Positions 8,854-16,635 of a stretch of DNA of 64,000 bases are shown one piece after another; position 1 is the stretch's first letter, and the number at the start of each line of letters is the position of its first letter. The notes below the pieces were generated by a model. That model was given only the letters and a program-made list of their open reading frames with translations, was not told the DNA's origin and did not search any database. The DNA lies in contig NZ_CP013747.1 in NCBI RefSeq assembly GCF_001484605.1, positions 2,170,001 to 2,234,000 of the forward strand, in the 5' to 3' direction. This stretch comes from Pseudarthrobacter sulfonivorans. GTDB lineage: Bacteria > Actinomycetota > Actinomycetes > Actinomycetales > Micrococcaceae. The position numbers and the translations under genes are program-made.

Positions 8854-10148
8854 GTCGTCCCGGTGAGCGGCAGCCGGATGGCGACGACGGTCCCCTCGCC
8901 GGGTGCCGTCTCCACCTCCAGGGAGCCGTTCAGCTCAGCCACCCGGGCAGCCAGCGAGCGCAGCCCGAACCCGCTGCCGTCCGCCCGGCCGGCCACGCCG
9001 GACCCCGGCGTTTCCGGCACAAAGCCCGTGCCGTCGTCGTACACGTCCATGGTGACCTCGTCCCCGAGGAACGCAAGGGTGACGACGGCGGTTCTCGCCT
9101 TGGCGTGGAGCCTCACGTTGGCAAGGCTGGCCTGGGCGGCCCGGAGCAGGGTGACGCTGTACTGCGGCGGCAGCTCCGCGGGGTCGCCCACCAGCTCGAA
9201 GCGGCAGCGGAGTCCGTCACCGCGCGCGGCGGCCAGCGTTTCGGTTTCGCCGCAGAGCCGTTGCAGGCTTTCCGGGAGCGACGACTCCTGGAGCTGGGGC
9301 GAGGTGAGGCCGCGGACAAAGCTGCGGGCCTCCGCGAGGTTTTCCGACGCCGTCTGCTGCACCAGCGCGAACCGCTCCGCGGCGGTGGCAAGATCGCCGC
9401 TGGCCAGGGACTTCTCTGCCGCCCGCGCCACCAGGACGATGCTGGACAGGCCCTGCGCCAAGGTGTCGTGGATTTCGCGGGCCAGGCGCTCACGCTCAGC
9501 TGCGACGCCGGCCTCATGCTGGGTTCTGGCAAGTTCTGCGCGGGTGCGCCGGAGTTCGTCCGCCGCCAGCCGCTGGGCTTCACTCTCCTGGTAGAGCGCG
9601 CGGTAAGCCAGCCCGGTGACCACGGCGAAAACGGCACCCAGCCCCGGCCCCAGGACCATGGGTAACGTGGGCGACGGCAGCTCGCTGGCCACCCACTGCG
9701 AAGCCACGACGGCGGCCGTCATCGCGGCGATGGTGAACAGCGCAATCCGGCGAGGTAGAACATGCAGGTGGAGGAAGAAGAGCGGAAAGGCCACCCAGGA
9801 AAATTCGGCGCTGCCGGCGAGGAGGACGCCCCACAGTGCTGTGACAAGGCCCAGCCAGGGGGCGGCGTAGGGGTGCGGGTTGAAGCTGGAGCGGCCGGCG
9901 GCGAAGCGCTTCTCCAGGATGGTGCCGGCGAGGTAAGCCGCGGCGAGTGCAAGGGCGAGTGCGGACCAGGCGAGCCGCTGCGCTCCCAGGGGAGTGCCGG
10001 CGCCGTGCGTGCCGACGGCTCCGTCAGCGAAGTGGAGCCGCAGGATTGCGACCAGCAGCAGCACGGCAAAACCGACGTGAAGCGTCACCCGAAGGAACCG
10101 CAGGATGGCAGCCCCCGACGGGGTGGTCTGTGGGTCCGCGGCAGGCAT
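8838..10148 (-). CDS. Two-component sensor histidine kinase (HisKA_3/NarX type)
   Basis: 436 residues. The first about 185 residues contain five or six membrane helices with short loops, so the signal is probably sensed in or near the membrane. A coiled coil (about 188-215) leads to the HisKA_3 box with phospho-His H227 in LAREIHDTLAQGLSSIVLV, then an HATPase domain with the N box region (LRAAQASLANVRLHAKA), DVYDDGTGF and GFGLRSLAARVAELNG. The stop codon overlaps a five-codon frame that leads to the response regulator. Divergent from the ABC permease gene, the usual arrangement for kinases that sense the state of a neighbouring MacB/FtsX-like transporter. Confidence 0.92.
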   Translation of the reverse strand: MPAADPQTTPSGAAILRFLRVTLHVGFAVLLLVAILRLHFADGAVGTHGAGTPLGAQRLAWSALALALAAAYLAGTILEKRFAAGRSSFNPHPYAAPWLGLVTALWGVLLAGSAEFSWVAFPLFFLHLHVLPRRIALFTIAAMTAAVVASQWVASELPSPTLPMVLGPGLGAVFAVVTGLAYRALYQESEAQRLAADELRRTRAELARTQHEAGVAAERERLAREIHDTLAQGLSSIVLVARAAEKSLASGDLATAAERFALVQQTASENLAEARSFVRGLTSPQLQESSLPESLQRLCGETETLAAARGDGLRCRFELVGDPAELPPQYSVTLLRAAQASLANVRLHAKARTAVVTLAFLGDEVTMDVYDDGTGFVPETPGSGVAGRADGSGFGLRSLAARVAELNGSLEVETAPGEGTVVAIRLPLTGTTGERD

Positions 10149-10182
10149 TTCACCAGCTTAGGCGCCTGCGGGAATGTGCGGA

Positions 10183-10212
10183 TCAACCAAAAGGTTGACC
10201 GCCTCTTCAACC
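10183..10212. promoter_or_regulatory. Candidate response-regulator operator (TCAACC inverted repeat and extra half-site)
   Basis: TCAACC at 10183-10188 and GGTTGA at 10193-10198 form a perfect 6-bp inverted repeat with an AAAA spacer, and a further TCAACC half-site lies at 10207-10212. All lie in the 165-bp divergent region between the kinase and the ABC permease. This is where a NarL-type regulator controlling both sides would bind. Binding is inferred, not shown. Confidence 0.45.
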
Positions 10213-10313
10213 TCTTGTCCCGCCGGGCTCAACTAAATCCTCGATGTGGGCCGGGCCGATGCGCCGGAGAGTGGATTCAGAAGGAATTCCACCCCCACTG
10301 AAGGAAGTACAAC

Positions 10314-11453
10314 GTGTTTCTCGCTATTCGCGACATCCGGTTCGCCAAGGGCAGGTTCGCCCTGATGGGCGGCGTGGTGGCCCTGGTGACGCTGCTGCTG
10401 GTGCTGCTCTCCGGGCTCACCGCAGGGCTGGGCGACCAGTCCACGTCCGCCATCGGGAAGCTGGGGAGTGGCCAGACGGGAAGCGGCGCTGGCTCCGGGC
10501 CGGTGGACAGCATCGTTTTTGGCGCCCCGGGCACTAACCAGCCCACGGCGTCCTTCACCGAAAGCGAAGTGACGGCCGCGCAGGTGGACAGTTGGAAGCA
10601 GGTCCCGGGCGTGGCAAGCGCCGAAGCCCTGGGCATCAGCCAGTCCCGTCTGCAGGGCGGCGACGGCGGCACCGCCAATGTGGCGGTGTTCGGCGTTGCC
10701 GACGACGGCCACCTGGCGCCGTCGCAGGTCCAGGCGGGGTCGGTGGTGATCGGCGCGACCGTCGCCGCAGATCTCTCGCTCGACGTCGGAGACACGGCCA
10801 CGGTGAGTGGCACTGAGGTGACCGTCGCCGCCGTCGTGGATGACCAGTGGTATTCGCACACCGGGGTGGTGTGGACGGCGCTGCCCACCTGGGCCGAGGT
10901 GGCGCATGTAGCGCCGGCGGCCGGCAGCGCGCCGGGCAGCATCCCGGTGGCCACCGTCGTTGCCGTCACGTACCAAGACGGGGCCGTAGTGGACGAGGAC
11001 GCCGCGAATGCGATGGCGCGTACGGTCAGCACCAGCCTCACGGGTTCGTTCCAGGCGCTGGGTTCTTTCAAGAGCGAGAACGGGTCGCTGATGCTGATGC
11101 AGGCGTTCCTGTACGGGATTTCGGCGCTGGTGATCGTGGCCTTCCTGACGGTTTGGACCGTGCAGCGCACCCGCGATATCGCCGTCCTCAAGGCCATGGG
11201 CGCATCCGGCGGCTACGTGCTGCGCGATGCCATGACCCAGGCCGCCATTGTGCTGCTGGCCGGCGCGGGCCTGGGCGGGGCGGTCGGAATTCCGGGCGGA
11301 TTCGCCGCGGCACAGGCCGCACCCTTCCTGGTCACGCCGGCCACCACGCTGCTTCCCGTGCTGGGAATTGTGGCGCTGGGCCTGGCGGGCGCCGCCCTGG
11401 CCGTGCGCCGGGTGACCACCATCGATCCGCTGATCGCCCTCGGCGGCAACTAA
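10314..11453 (+). CDS. ABC transporter permease, FtsX/MacB-like
   Basis: 379 residues from GTG 10314 with GAAGGAAG upstream. One N-terminal membrane helix (MGGVVALVTLLLVLLSGLTAG), an extracytoplasmic domain of about 220 residues, then three C-terminal helices beginning near FLYGISALVIVAFLTVWTVQ, with TRDIAVLKAMGAS, the FtsX-family coupling loop. This topology belongs to mechanotransmission-type ABC systems that expel peptides, antibiotics or lipids rather than importing nutrients. The ATPase follows 34 bp later. The divergent two-component pair probably controls it. Confidence 0.88.
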   Translation: MFLAIRDIRFAKGRFALMGGVVALVTLLLVLLSGLTAGLGDQSTSAIGKLGSGQTGSGAGSGPVDSIVFGAPGTNQPTASFTESEVTAAQVDSWKQVPGVASAEALGISQSRLQGGDGGTANVAVFGVADDGHLAPSQVQAGSVVIGATVAADLSLDVGDTATVSGTEVTVAAVVDDQWYSHTGVVWTALPTWAEVAHVAPAAGSAPGSIPVATVVAVTYQDGAVVDEDAANAMARTVSTSLTGSFQALGSFKSENGSLMLMQAFLYGISALVIVAFLTVWTVQRTRDIAVLKAMGASGGYVLRDAMTQAAIVLLAGAGLGGAVGIPGGFAAAQAAPFLVTPATTLLPVLGIVALGLAGAALAVRRVTTIDPLIALGGN

Positions 11454-11487
11454 TTCCTCTCCCTGAAACTCTTGAAAGGTACTTCCC

Positions 11488-12252
11488 ATGTCTGTTACTA
11501 CTACTGCAGCCCTCACCCCTACCGCCGGCTCCGCCCTCACCCACCCGCTGACCCTCAGCAACGTCACCCTCGAATACCCGGACGGCGGCGGAACCATCAA
11601 GGCCCTGGACAGCGTCAGCCTCCGGGTCGCAGCCGGCCGGATGGTGTCGCTGGTGGGCCCGTCCGGCTCGGGCAAATCCAGCCTCCTGGCCGTCGCCGCC
11701 ACCCTGGTCCGCCCCACCAGCGGGGACGTGATCATCGACGGGATCAACACCGGAGGGCTGAAGGACAAGGAACTGACCGCGCTGCGGCGGGAGACGGTGG
11801 GCATCATCTTCCAGCAGCCCAACCTCCTGGCGTCCCTGACCGCCGTCGAGCAGTTGATGATTGGGCATCACCTGCGCGGCAACCCGCTGAAGGCCGCGCG
11901 TTCGCGGGCTCTTGACCTGTTGGATCTAGTGGGCTTGGCTGAGTCCGCCGGCAAGCGCCCGCACCAGCTCTCGGGCGGGCAGCGGCAGCGGGTGAATATT
12001 GCCCGGGCGCTTATGGGCAGCCCGAAGGTGCTGCTGGTGGATGAGCCGACGGCGGCGCTGGACCACGCGCGCAGCGCGTCGATCGTCGGGCTGCTGCGCC
12101 GGGTCACCGACGAGTTCCAGGTGGCCACGGTGATGGTCACACACGACACCGAATTCGTCCCGCTGACCGACGCCGTCGCTGTAATGCGCGACGGCGGCCT
12201 GACCGCCCCGGTCGTGCCCGGCGCCTTACTTAGCGCCGGGGTCGCGGAGTAG
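11488..12252 (+). CDS. ABC transporter ATP-binding protein (MacB/LolD type)
   Basis: 254 residues. Walker A GPSGSGKSSLL (about 53-63), Q-loop FQQPNLLASLTAVEQ, signature LSGGQRQRVNIAR, Walker B VLLVDEPTAAL and H-loop VMVTHD are all intact. The sequence type matches LolD/MacB-like partners of FtsX-fold permeases, and the preceding gene encodes one. The following hydrolase starts 9 bp after its stop, so it may be cotranscribed. Confidence 0.93.
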   Translation: MSVTTTAALTPTAGSALTHPLTLSNVTLEYPDGGGTIKALDSVSLRVAAGRMVSLVGPSGSGKSSLLAVAATLVRPTSGDVIIDGINTGGLKDKELTALRRETVGIIFQQPNLLASLTAVEQLMIGHHLRGNPLKAARSRALDLLDLVGLAESAGKRPHQLSGGQRQRVNIARALMGSPKVLLVDEPTAALDHARSASIVGLLRRVTDEFQVATVMVTHDTEFVPLTDAVAVMRDGGLTAPVVPGALLSAGVAE

Positions 12253-12261
12253 GGTTCCGTC

Positions 12262-12966
12262 ATGGACATCATCTTGGTACCCGGTTTCTGGTTGGACGCG
12301 TCGTCGTGGGAGAAGGTGACGCCTGCCCTGAAGGCGGCGGGGCACACAACCCATCCACTGACTCTTCCCGGCCTTGAATCTGTGGGCGCACGGCGTGGCG
12401 GCATCACTCTGAAGGACCATATTGCCGCCGTCGTAGACGTTCTGGACGGTCTCGACGGAAAGGTGGTCCTCGTGGGGCACTCCGGTGGTGGCGCGGTCAT
12501 CCACGGCGTGGCGGACGCACGGCCGGACCGCGTTGCCCGGAATATTTACGTGGACAGCGGACCCCTGGGCGAGGGCGGCGTCATCAATGACGGGCTGCCC
12601 ACCGAGGGCGACGACGTGCCCCTGCCGCCGTGGGATGGCTTCGATGACGCCGATCTGGTGGACCTCACCGATGAGTTGCGCGCGTCGTTCCGGGCGCGCG
12701 CCATCCCCGAGCCCAGGGGCGTTGCGCATGGCCGGCAGCGCCTGCATGACGTCCGCAGGTACGACGTTCCGGCGACTGTGATCGCGTGCCAGTTCCCGTC
12801 GTCGCTCCTCACCGAATGGATCGACGCCGGCCATCCCTTCACCGCCGAGCTGGCCCGCATCCGCGACGTCGAGTACGTGGACCTCCCCACCGGCCATTGG
12901 CCCCAGTTCACCAAACCTGTGGAGCTGGGCCAGGCGATCCTGGCAGCGGTGGAACGGGCGGCGTGA
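12262..12966 (+). CDS. Alpha/beta-hydrolase
   Basis: 234 residues. The oxyanion segment VPGFWLDASSW lies near the start, nucleophile elbow GHSGGG (Ser about 74) follows VVLVG, and the C-terminal LPTGHWPQFTKP supplies the catalytic His; an Asp of the segment HPFTAELARIRDVEYVD region precedes it. Length is typical of short esterases and signalling hydrolases. It lies 9 bp behind the ABC ATPase. An 86-bp copy of its 3' end sits at 25295-25380, 92 percent identical. Substrate unknown. Confidence 0.82.
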   Translation: MDIILVPGFWLDASSWEKVTPALKAAGHTTHPLTLPGLESVGARRGGITLKDHIAAVVDVLDGLDGKVVLVGHSGGGAVIHGVADARPDRVARNIYVDSGPLGEGGVINDGLPTEGDDVPLPPWDGFDDADLVDLTDELRASFRARAIPEPRGVAHGRQRLHDVRRYDVPATVIACQFPSSLLTEWIDAGHPFTAELARIRDVEYVDLPTGHWPQFTKPVELGQAILAAVERAA

Positions 12967-13344
12967 GCGTCGGGCCCAGGAGTGACATTCGTTGATCCCG
13001 CTGTCTTCCGTCAACGTTGATCCGACTCTGATGGACCGTTTGATGTCCGCGGCGCATGGCTCATTCAATGCATGGCCTGGATCAGGGTTCATCTGATGAG
13101 ATACGCAGAGAACAACTTTACGTAACGTCCGCTATCAGCAGCCGTCGCCCGTGGGGGAGTTGTACGTTCCGGGGACGGCCCAATGCTCTGGCGTTGGGGC
13201 GAGGGGAATGCGCCGACGCGGGCTGCGAAGCGTGGGCCCGTCGGCGTCCGGTCCTTTGACATGGGAACAACGGCGCATTGGTGTACGTTGCAGTCTCGTC
13301 AGAATGAACATCGTAGAAAAAGTCAGAAATGAGAATCACCTAAA
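12967..13344. other. 378-bp stretch without a recognised gene
   Basis: No coding frame here resembles a protein. A TTGACA at 13256-13261 could serve as a -35 element for the DUF4193 gene 84 bp downstream, but no good -10 lies 16-19 bp after it. Otherwise nothing recognisable was seen. Confidence 0.4.
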
Positions 13345-13647
13345 GTGGCAACCGATTACGACGAAGTCCGTTCCGATGTCAAGGAGTCACAGGACCGTTC
13401 CTTGGAGGCTTTGCAGTCTGCGAATGCCCCGGATGCCCGCAGCGTCGTCAATGAACTGGACGAAGCCGATGCACTCGATGAGGGCCTAACCCCCGGGGGA
13501 GAGATCGTCGCCGAGGAGCTCATCGTTCAGCTCATTCCCCAGGCGGCGGACGAGTTCACCTGCTATTCATGTTTCCTGGTCCGGCACCGGTCTCAACTCG
13601 CCCGCGAGAGCAAGGGCCACTCGTACTGCATCGAGTGCGAAGGTTAG
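13345..13647 (+). CDS. DUF4193 family protein
   Basis: 100 residues from a GTG start. An acidic N-terminal half (DEADALDEGL) is followed by a compact C-terminal zinc-ribbon-like part with CYSCF and CIEC, about 24 residues apart. This family is a small, widespread actinobacterial protein usually encoded alone near DNA or stress genes; no biochemical role is established that I can name. The two CxxC pairs suggest one structural zinc. Confidence 0.85.
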   Translation: MATDYDEVRSDVKESQDRSLEALQSANAPDARSVVNELDEADALDEGLTPGGEIVAEELIVQLIPQAADEFTCYSCFLVRHRSQLARESKGHSYCIECEG

Positions 13648-13820
13648 GCCGTCTTCGTCAGGGCGCAGAATACGACAGCACGCCGTCAGCGTGACGCATC
13701 CTCCTAGCGGTGTTTAGCCCCAGAAAGCGTGGGGGCGTCATCTTGGGACGTGGCTTCGGCGACTCGAGCGGCGATACGAGGGTGGATTTCCTACCCTGAC
13801 GGGGAGATTGCTGTTGCGGA

Positions 13821-14105
13821 TCAGGCTGCCTGTGTAGCCATTGCTGCCAGGGGCGCCGCGCTGTCGGGTGCGAGGATGCTCAGCCTGTAGTCGGACTGGA
13901 GCGGATCGACGCGGGCAGGCAGGTGGCGGGACTTCGAGCAGGCCTGGAGTTCTTCCAGCGCGTCGGGCTCGATGCGGGCCCGGGTCATATCAAGCTCCAG
14001 GGTCATGCCCGCGGTGAGCGAGTTGGCGCGCTTCATGACGTCGTAAAGGCCGTTCACGCTTTGGGATGTCACATGACTTCTGCGATGGCCACGGTGAGGG
14101 CGCAT
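13821..14105 (-). CDS. Small hypothetical protein
   Basis: 94 residues at most; a GTG at 14072 that would give 83 residues is the more natural start, since the first 11 residues are Arg/His rich. The core reads LYDVMKRANSLTAGMTLELD and ends SDYRLSILAP. The strand-helix-strand pattern and lack of membrane segments suggest a small cytosolic protein, possibly a STAS-like or ligand-binding fold, but no family could be assigned. It is divergent from the PLP operon, sharing its upstream region. Confidence 0.45.
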   Translation of the reverse strand: MRPHRGHRRSHVTSQSVNGLYDVMKRANSLTAGMTLELDMTRARIEPDALEELQACSKSRHLPARVDPLQSDYRLSILAPDSAAPLAAMATQAA

Positions 14106-14140
14106 GGATTACATCGGGAAGGGGCCTAGTCCCCCAAGAA

Positions 14141-14195
14141 CTGTGACACAGCCCCTTGTGTTCTCTGACACTTTGTCTATACTTGCACAAAGTGT
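14141..14195 (+). promoter_or_regulatory. Promoter embedded in a perfect inverted repeat, operator of the PLP/YheO operon
   Basis: A sigma70-like promoter (-35 TTGTGT 14156-14161, 16-bp spacer, -10 TATACT 14178-14183) lies 55 bp before the first gene. The -10 sits inside the spacer of a perfect 9-bp inverted repeat, ACACTTTGT 14168-14176 and ACAAAGTGT 14187-14195. A second palindrome, CTGTGACACAG, covers 14141-14151 just upstream of the -35. A protein bound to the large repeat would block RNA polymerase; the YheO/DauR-type regulator in the operon is the obvious candidate. Confidence 0.6.
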
Positions 14196-14237
14196 TATTC
14201 GCCTACTTCCCTGAAGTGTTCGTCAACAAGGATCGAA

Positions 14238-15371
14238 ATGTCTGAAACAATCCCGCCGTACCTGTACGACCGCAGCGGAACCCGCTACTCGATCGAGGAG
14301 CCCCGGTGGCGTGGGGACGACTCCTCACCCCTGATGATCTCTGACCTGTCTGGTATCGACCCCGCCGATATTGACACGGGTGAGCGGTCGCAGTGGCGCT
14401 ACCGGGCGGCACTGCCAGTCGACATCCAGGACCGCGTGACGTTGGGTGAGGGATGCACCCCGATGCTGACGACGAACATCGGAGGTATCGAAGTGAAGGT
14501 CAAGCCTGAGTGGTTCAATCCCACCGCGAGCTTCAAGGACCGTGGCAGCTCCGTCATGGTCTCCATCCTGCGGAGCCACGGCATCACCAGCATTCTTGAG
14601 GACAGCTCCGGCAACGGTGGTTCCTCAGTTGCCGCGTATGCAGCCGCCGCCGGGATGCACGCCAAGATCCTCGCCCCGGCCAGCACCTCAGCTAACAAGA
14701 TTCTTCAAAGCCGGTTCCATAACGCCGAAATTGAGCTGGTGCCCGGAACCCGCGATGAGACGGCCGCCGAAGCGCTGCGCCAATCCGAGCAGTTCTTCTA
14801 CGCCAGCCACAACTGGCACCCGTACTTCCTCCAAGGGGTCAAGCTCATCGCCTACGAGATCTGGGAAGATCTTGGCTTCGAGGCGCCGGAGAACATCATC
14901 GTCCCGGCCGGCGCCGGGAGCCTGGTCCTCGGTTGTTCCATCGGCTTCGGTGAGCTCCTGCGGGCCGGGCAGATCGCACGGCTGCCCCGGATCCTCGTCG
15001 CGCAACCCGAACACTGCTCCCCGCTTGCCAGGGCCCACGCCATCTCCGCGCTGGACGCCGTCGAGAGAGACTGGAAGCCCACCATCGCCGAGGGGACGTC
15101 CATCGCCAGACCCGTGCGCGGACCGGAGGTCCTCGCCGCCGTCCGGGCCTCTGGGGGGACGTTTCAAACCGTCGCCGAGGGACACATCGCACCGGCGGTG
15201 CGGGAACTGGCCTCCCGTGGCCTTTATGCTGAACCCACGAGCGCGGTAGCGGCGGCCGCCGTGCCCGGGTTCGCCGCCCAGGGATTCCTGGCCCCCGACG
15301 AACGGACCGTCATGGTACTAACCGGGTCCGCCCTTAAAGCCGCCGACAAAATGGCCCAAATCCTAAACTGA
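14238..15371 (+). CDS. Fold-type II PLP-dependent enzyme, threonine synthase/dehydratase-like
   Basis: 377 residues from ATG 14238 with AAGGA upstream. The PLP Schiff-base lysine is in NPTASFKDRGSS (about residue 97), the phosphate-binding loop is SGNGGSSVAAYAAAAG-like, and VPAGAGSLVLG supplies the second glycine loop. The family spans threonine synthase, threonine/serine dehydratase and diaminopropionate ammonia-lyase. The neighbours (RidA, YheO-type regulator, amino-acid/dicarboxylate symporter) point to a deaminating lyase that yields a reactive enamine rather than to threonine biosynthesis. Substrate unknown. Confidence 0.75.
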   Translation: MSETIPPYLYDRSGTRYSIEEPRWRGDDSSPLMISDLSGIDPADIDTGERSQWRYRAALPVDIQDRVTLGEGCTPMLTTNIGGIEVKVKPEWFNPTASFKDRGSSVMVSILRSHGITSILEDSSGNGGSSVAAYAAAAGMHAKILAPASTSANKILQSRFHNAEIELVPGTRDETAAEALRQSEQFFYASHNWHPYFLQGVKLIAYEIWEDLGFEAPENIIVPAGAGSLVLGCSIGFGELLRAGQIARLPRILVAQPEHCSPLARAHAISALDAVERDWKPTIAEGTSIARPVRGPEVLAAVRASGGTFQTVAEGHIAPAVRELASRGLYAEPTSAVAAAAVPGFAAQGFLAPDERTVMVLTGSALKAADKMAQILN

Positions 15372-15383
15372 TGGAGAAATCAA

Positions 15384-16019
15384 ATGCAACCTCCGGAGTA
15401 CCAGGAAGCCGAGCACCTCCTCAAGGAGCTCGACAAGATCACCATCGCACTGGGACGCACCTTCCCCGGCCTGTGCGAAGTGGTCCTTCACGACCTGCGC
15501 GACCCACTGCATACAGTGCGCACGATCGAGAACAACATCTCCGGACGCGAGCCCGGGGACTCCGCCACCGAACTTGGCATCGCGCGGATCCATGACCCCG
15601 GTTTCCCCGAAGTCCTGCAGAACTACTCGAACACGTTTCCTGACGGACGGGCCGCCAAAAGCACCTCCGTCGGGATCAAGGACAGCAACGGCAACTACAT
15701 CGCGGCCCTATGCCTGAACGTGGACGTGTCCATGCTCGGCGCGCTGTCCCACACGTTCGCCGCCCTCGTTCGCACCGACGAACAAGCCCCTATCGTCGAG
15801 GAGAGTCTGCGTCCCAAGAGCCTGGAGGACATTCGCGCCTTCATCGCCGACTACGCCGCCCAACGGGGACTGACGCCACTGAGCCTGGATCAGTCAGCCA
15901 GCCGCGAACTGACGAAAAAACTGCGTGACAACGGCTTCATGGACATCAAGAAATCCATTCCAACCGTCAGCGAGACGCTCGGCGTCTCCAGGGCCACCAT
16001 CTACAACTATCTGAAATGA
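15384..16019 (+). CDS. YheO/DauR-like transcriptional regulator (PAS_6 plus HTH_22)
   Basis: 211 residues, 12 bp after the lyase, SD GGAGA. The N-terminal YheO-like PAS domain (about 20-125: FPGLCEVVLHDLRDP, then STSVGIKDSNGNYIAALCLN) is followed by a C-terminal HTH (KKSIPTVSETLGVSRATIYN). The architecture is that of DauR, which represses D-arginine catabolism in Pseudomonas; the family senses small metabolites, often amino acids or their breakdown products. It probably autoregulates through the repeat around the -10 at 14178. Effector unknown. Confidence 0.85.
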   Translation: MQPPEYQEAEHLLKELDKITIALGRTFPGLCEVVLHDLRDPLHTVRTIENNISGREPGDSATELGIARIHDPGFPEVLQNYSNTFPDGRAAKSTSVGIKDSNGNYIAALCLNVDVSMLGALSHTFAALVRTDEQAPIVEESLRPKSLEDIRAFIADYAAQRGLTPLSLDQSASRELTKKLRDNGFMDIKKSIPTVSETLGVSRATIYNYLK

Positions 16020-16025
16020 GAAACC

Positions 16026-16439
16026 ATGGGACAGAACGTCCTTGCCCCCGTCCCGGAGCTGACCAACGCCCCTGACCTCACCCCGCCGCTGGGCCACTAC
16101 AGCCACGTCAGCGTGGTGGGCGGAACGGCCTACATCTCCGGCCAACTGCCCGTAAACGCCCAAGGCACCCCGATCACCGACCAACCCTTCGAAGCCCAGG
16201 TAGAACAGACCCTGTCGAACATGGACAGCTGCCTCGCCGCGGTCGGCGTGGATCGCTCGGCCCTCGTCCAAGTCAGGGTCTACGTCACCGACATCCAGGC
16301 CTGGGGCGCCTTCGATAAAATCTACTCGTCCTGGATCGGCTCCCATTGCCCTGCCCGCGCCGTTGCGGGCGTCAAGGAACTCCACTTCGGCGCTGCGGTC
16401 GAAGTCGAGGCCATCGCCGTGACACGGGACACCCTCTAA
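16026..16439 (+). CDS. RidA family reactive enamine/imine deaminase
   Basis: 137 residues, 6 bp after the regulator. The fold signature is complete: YISGQLPVNAQG, QTLSNMDSCLAAVG, VRVYVTDIQAW and, at the active site, CPARAVAGVKELHFGAAVEV with the conserved Arg and Glu. RidA proteins hydrolyse enamines and imines such as 2-aminoacrylate released by PLP dehydratases. Its placement behind a PLP lyase-like gene implies it clears that enzyme's product. Confidence 0.9.
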   Translation: MGQNVLAPVPELTNAPDLTPPLGHYSHVSVVGGTAYISGQLPVNAQGTPITDQPFEAQVEQTLSNMDSCLAAVGVDRSALVQVRVYVTDIQAWGAFDKIYSSWIGSHCPARAVAGVKELHFGAAVEVEAIAVTRDTL

Positions 16440-16635
16440 CACCAACACCACATCGTCTGGCCGCTGCTGGCTGGGCACCCGCACCTCCCGCAAGATCCGC
16501 TGACTTCAGCCCCACATGCAGCCCGGGCAACTTCGCCCCGCAGCTCCCCCGCCGCCACTTCGCCCCCTCCCCGCCAGCATCACTAACCTCCACCGTGAGG
16601 CCATGTTGTCGTGCCCACTTCCAAGGAGTTGTTTC

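Noticed and set aside
13256..13284. Sigma70 promoter for DUF4193
   Set aside because: TTGACA is present but no acceptable -10 lies at 16-19 bp.
14238..15371. Threonine synthase (thrC) of the biosynthetic pathway
   Set aside because: No hom or thrB neighbour; RidA, a YheO regulator and a symporter point to catabolism.
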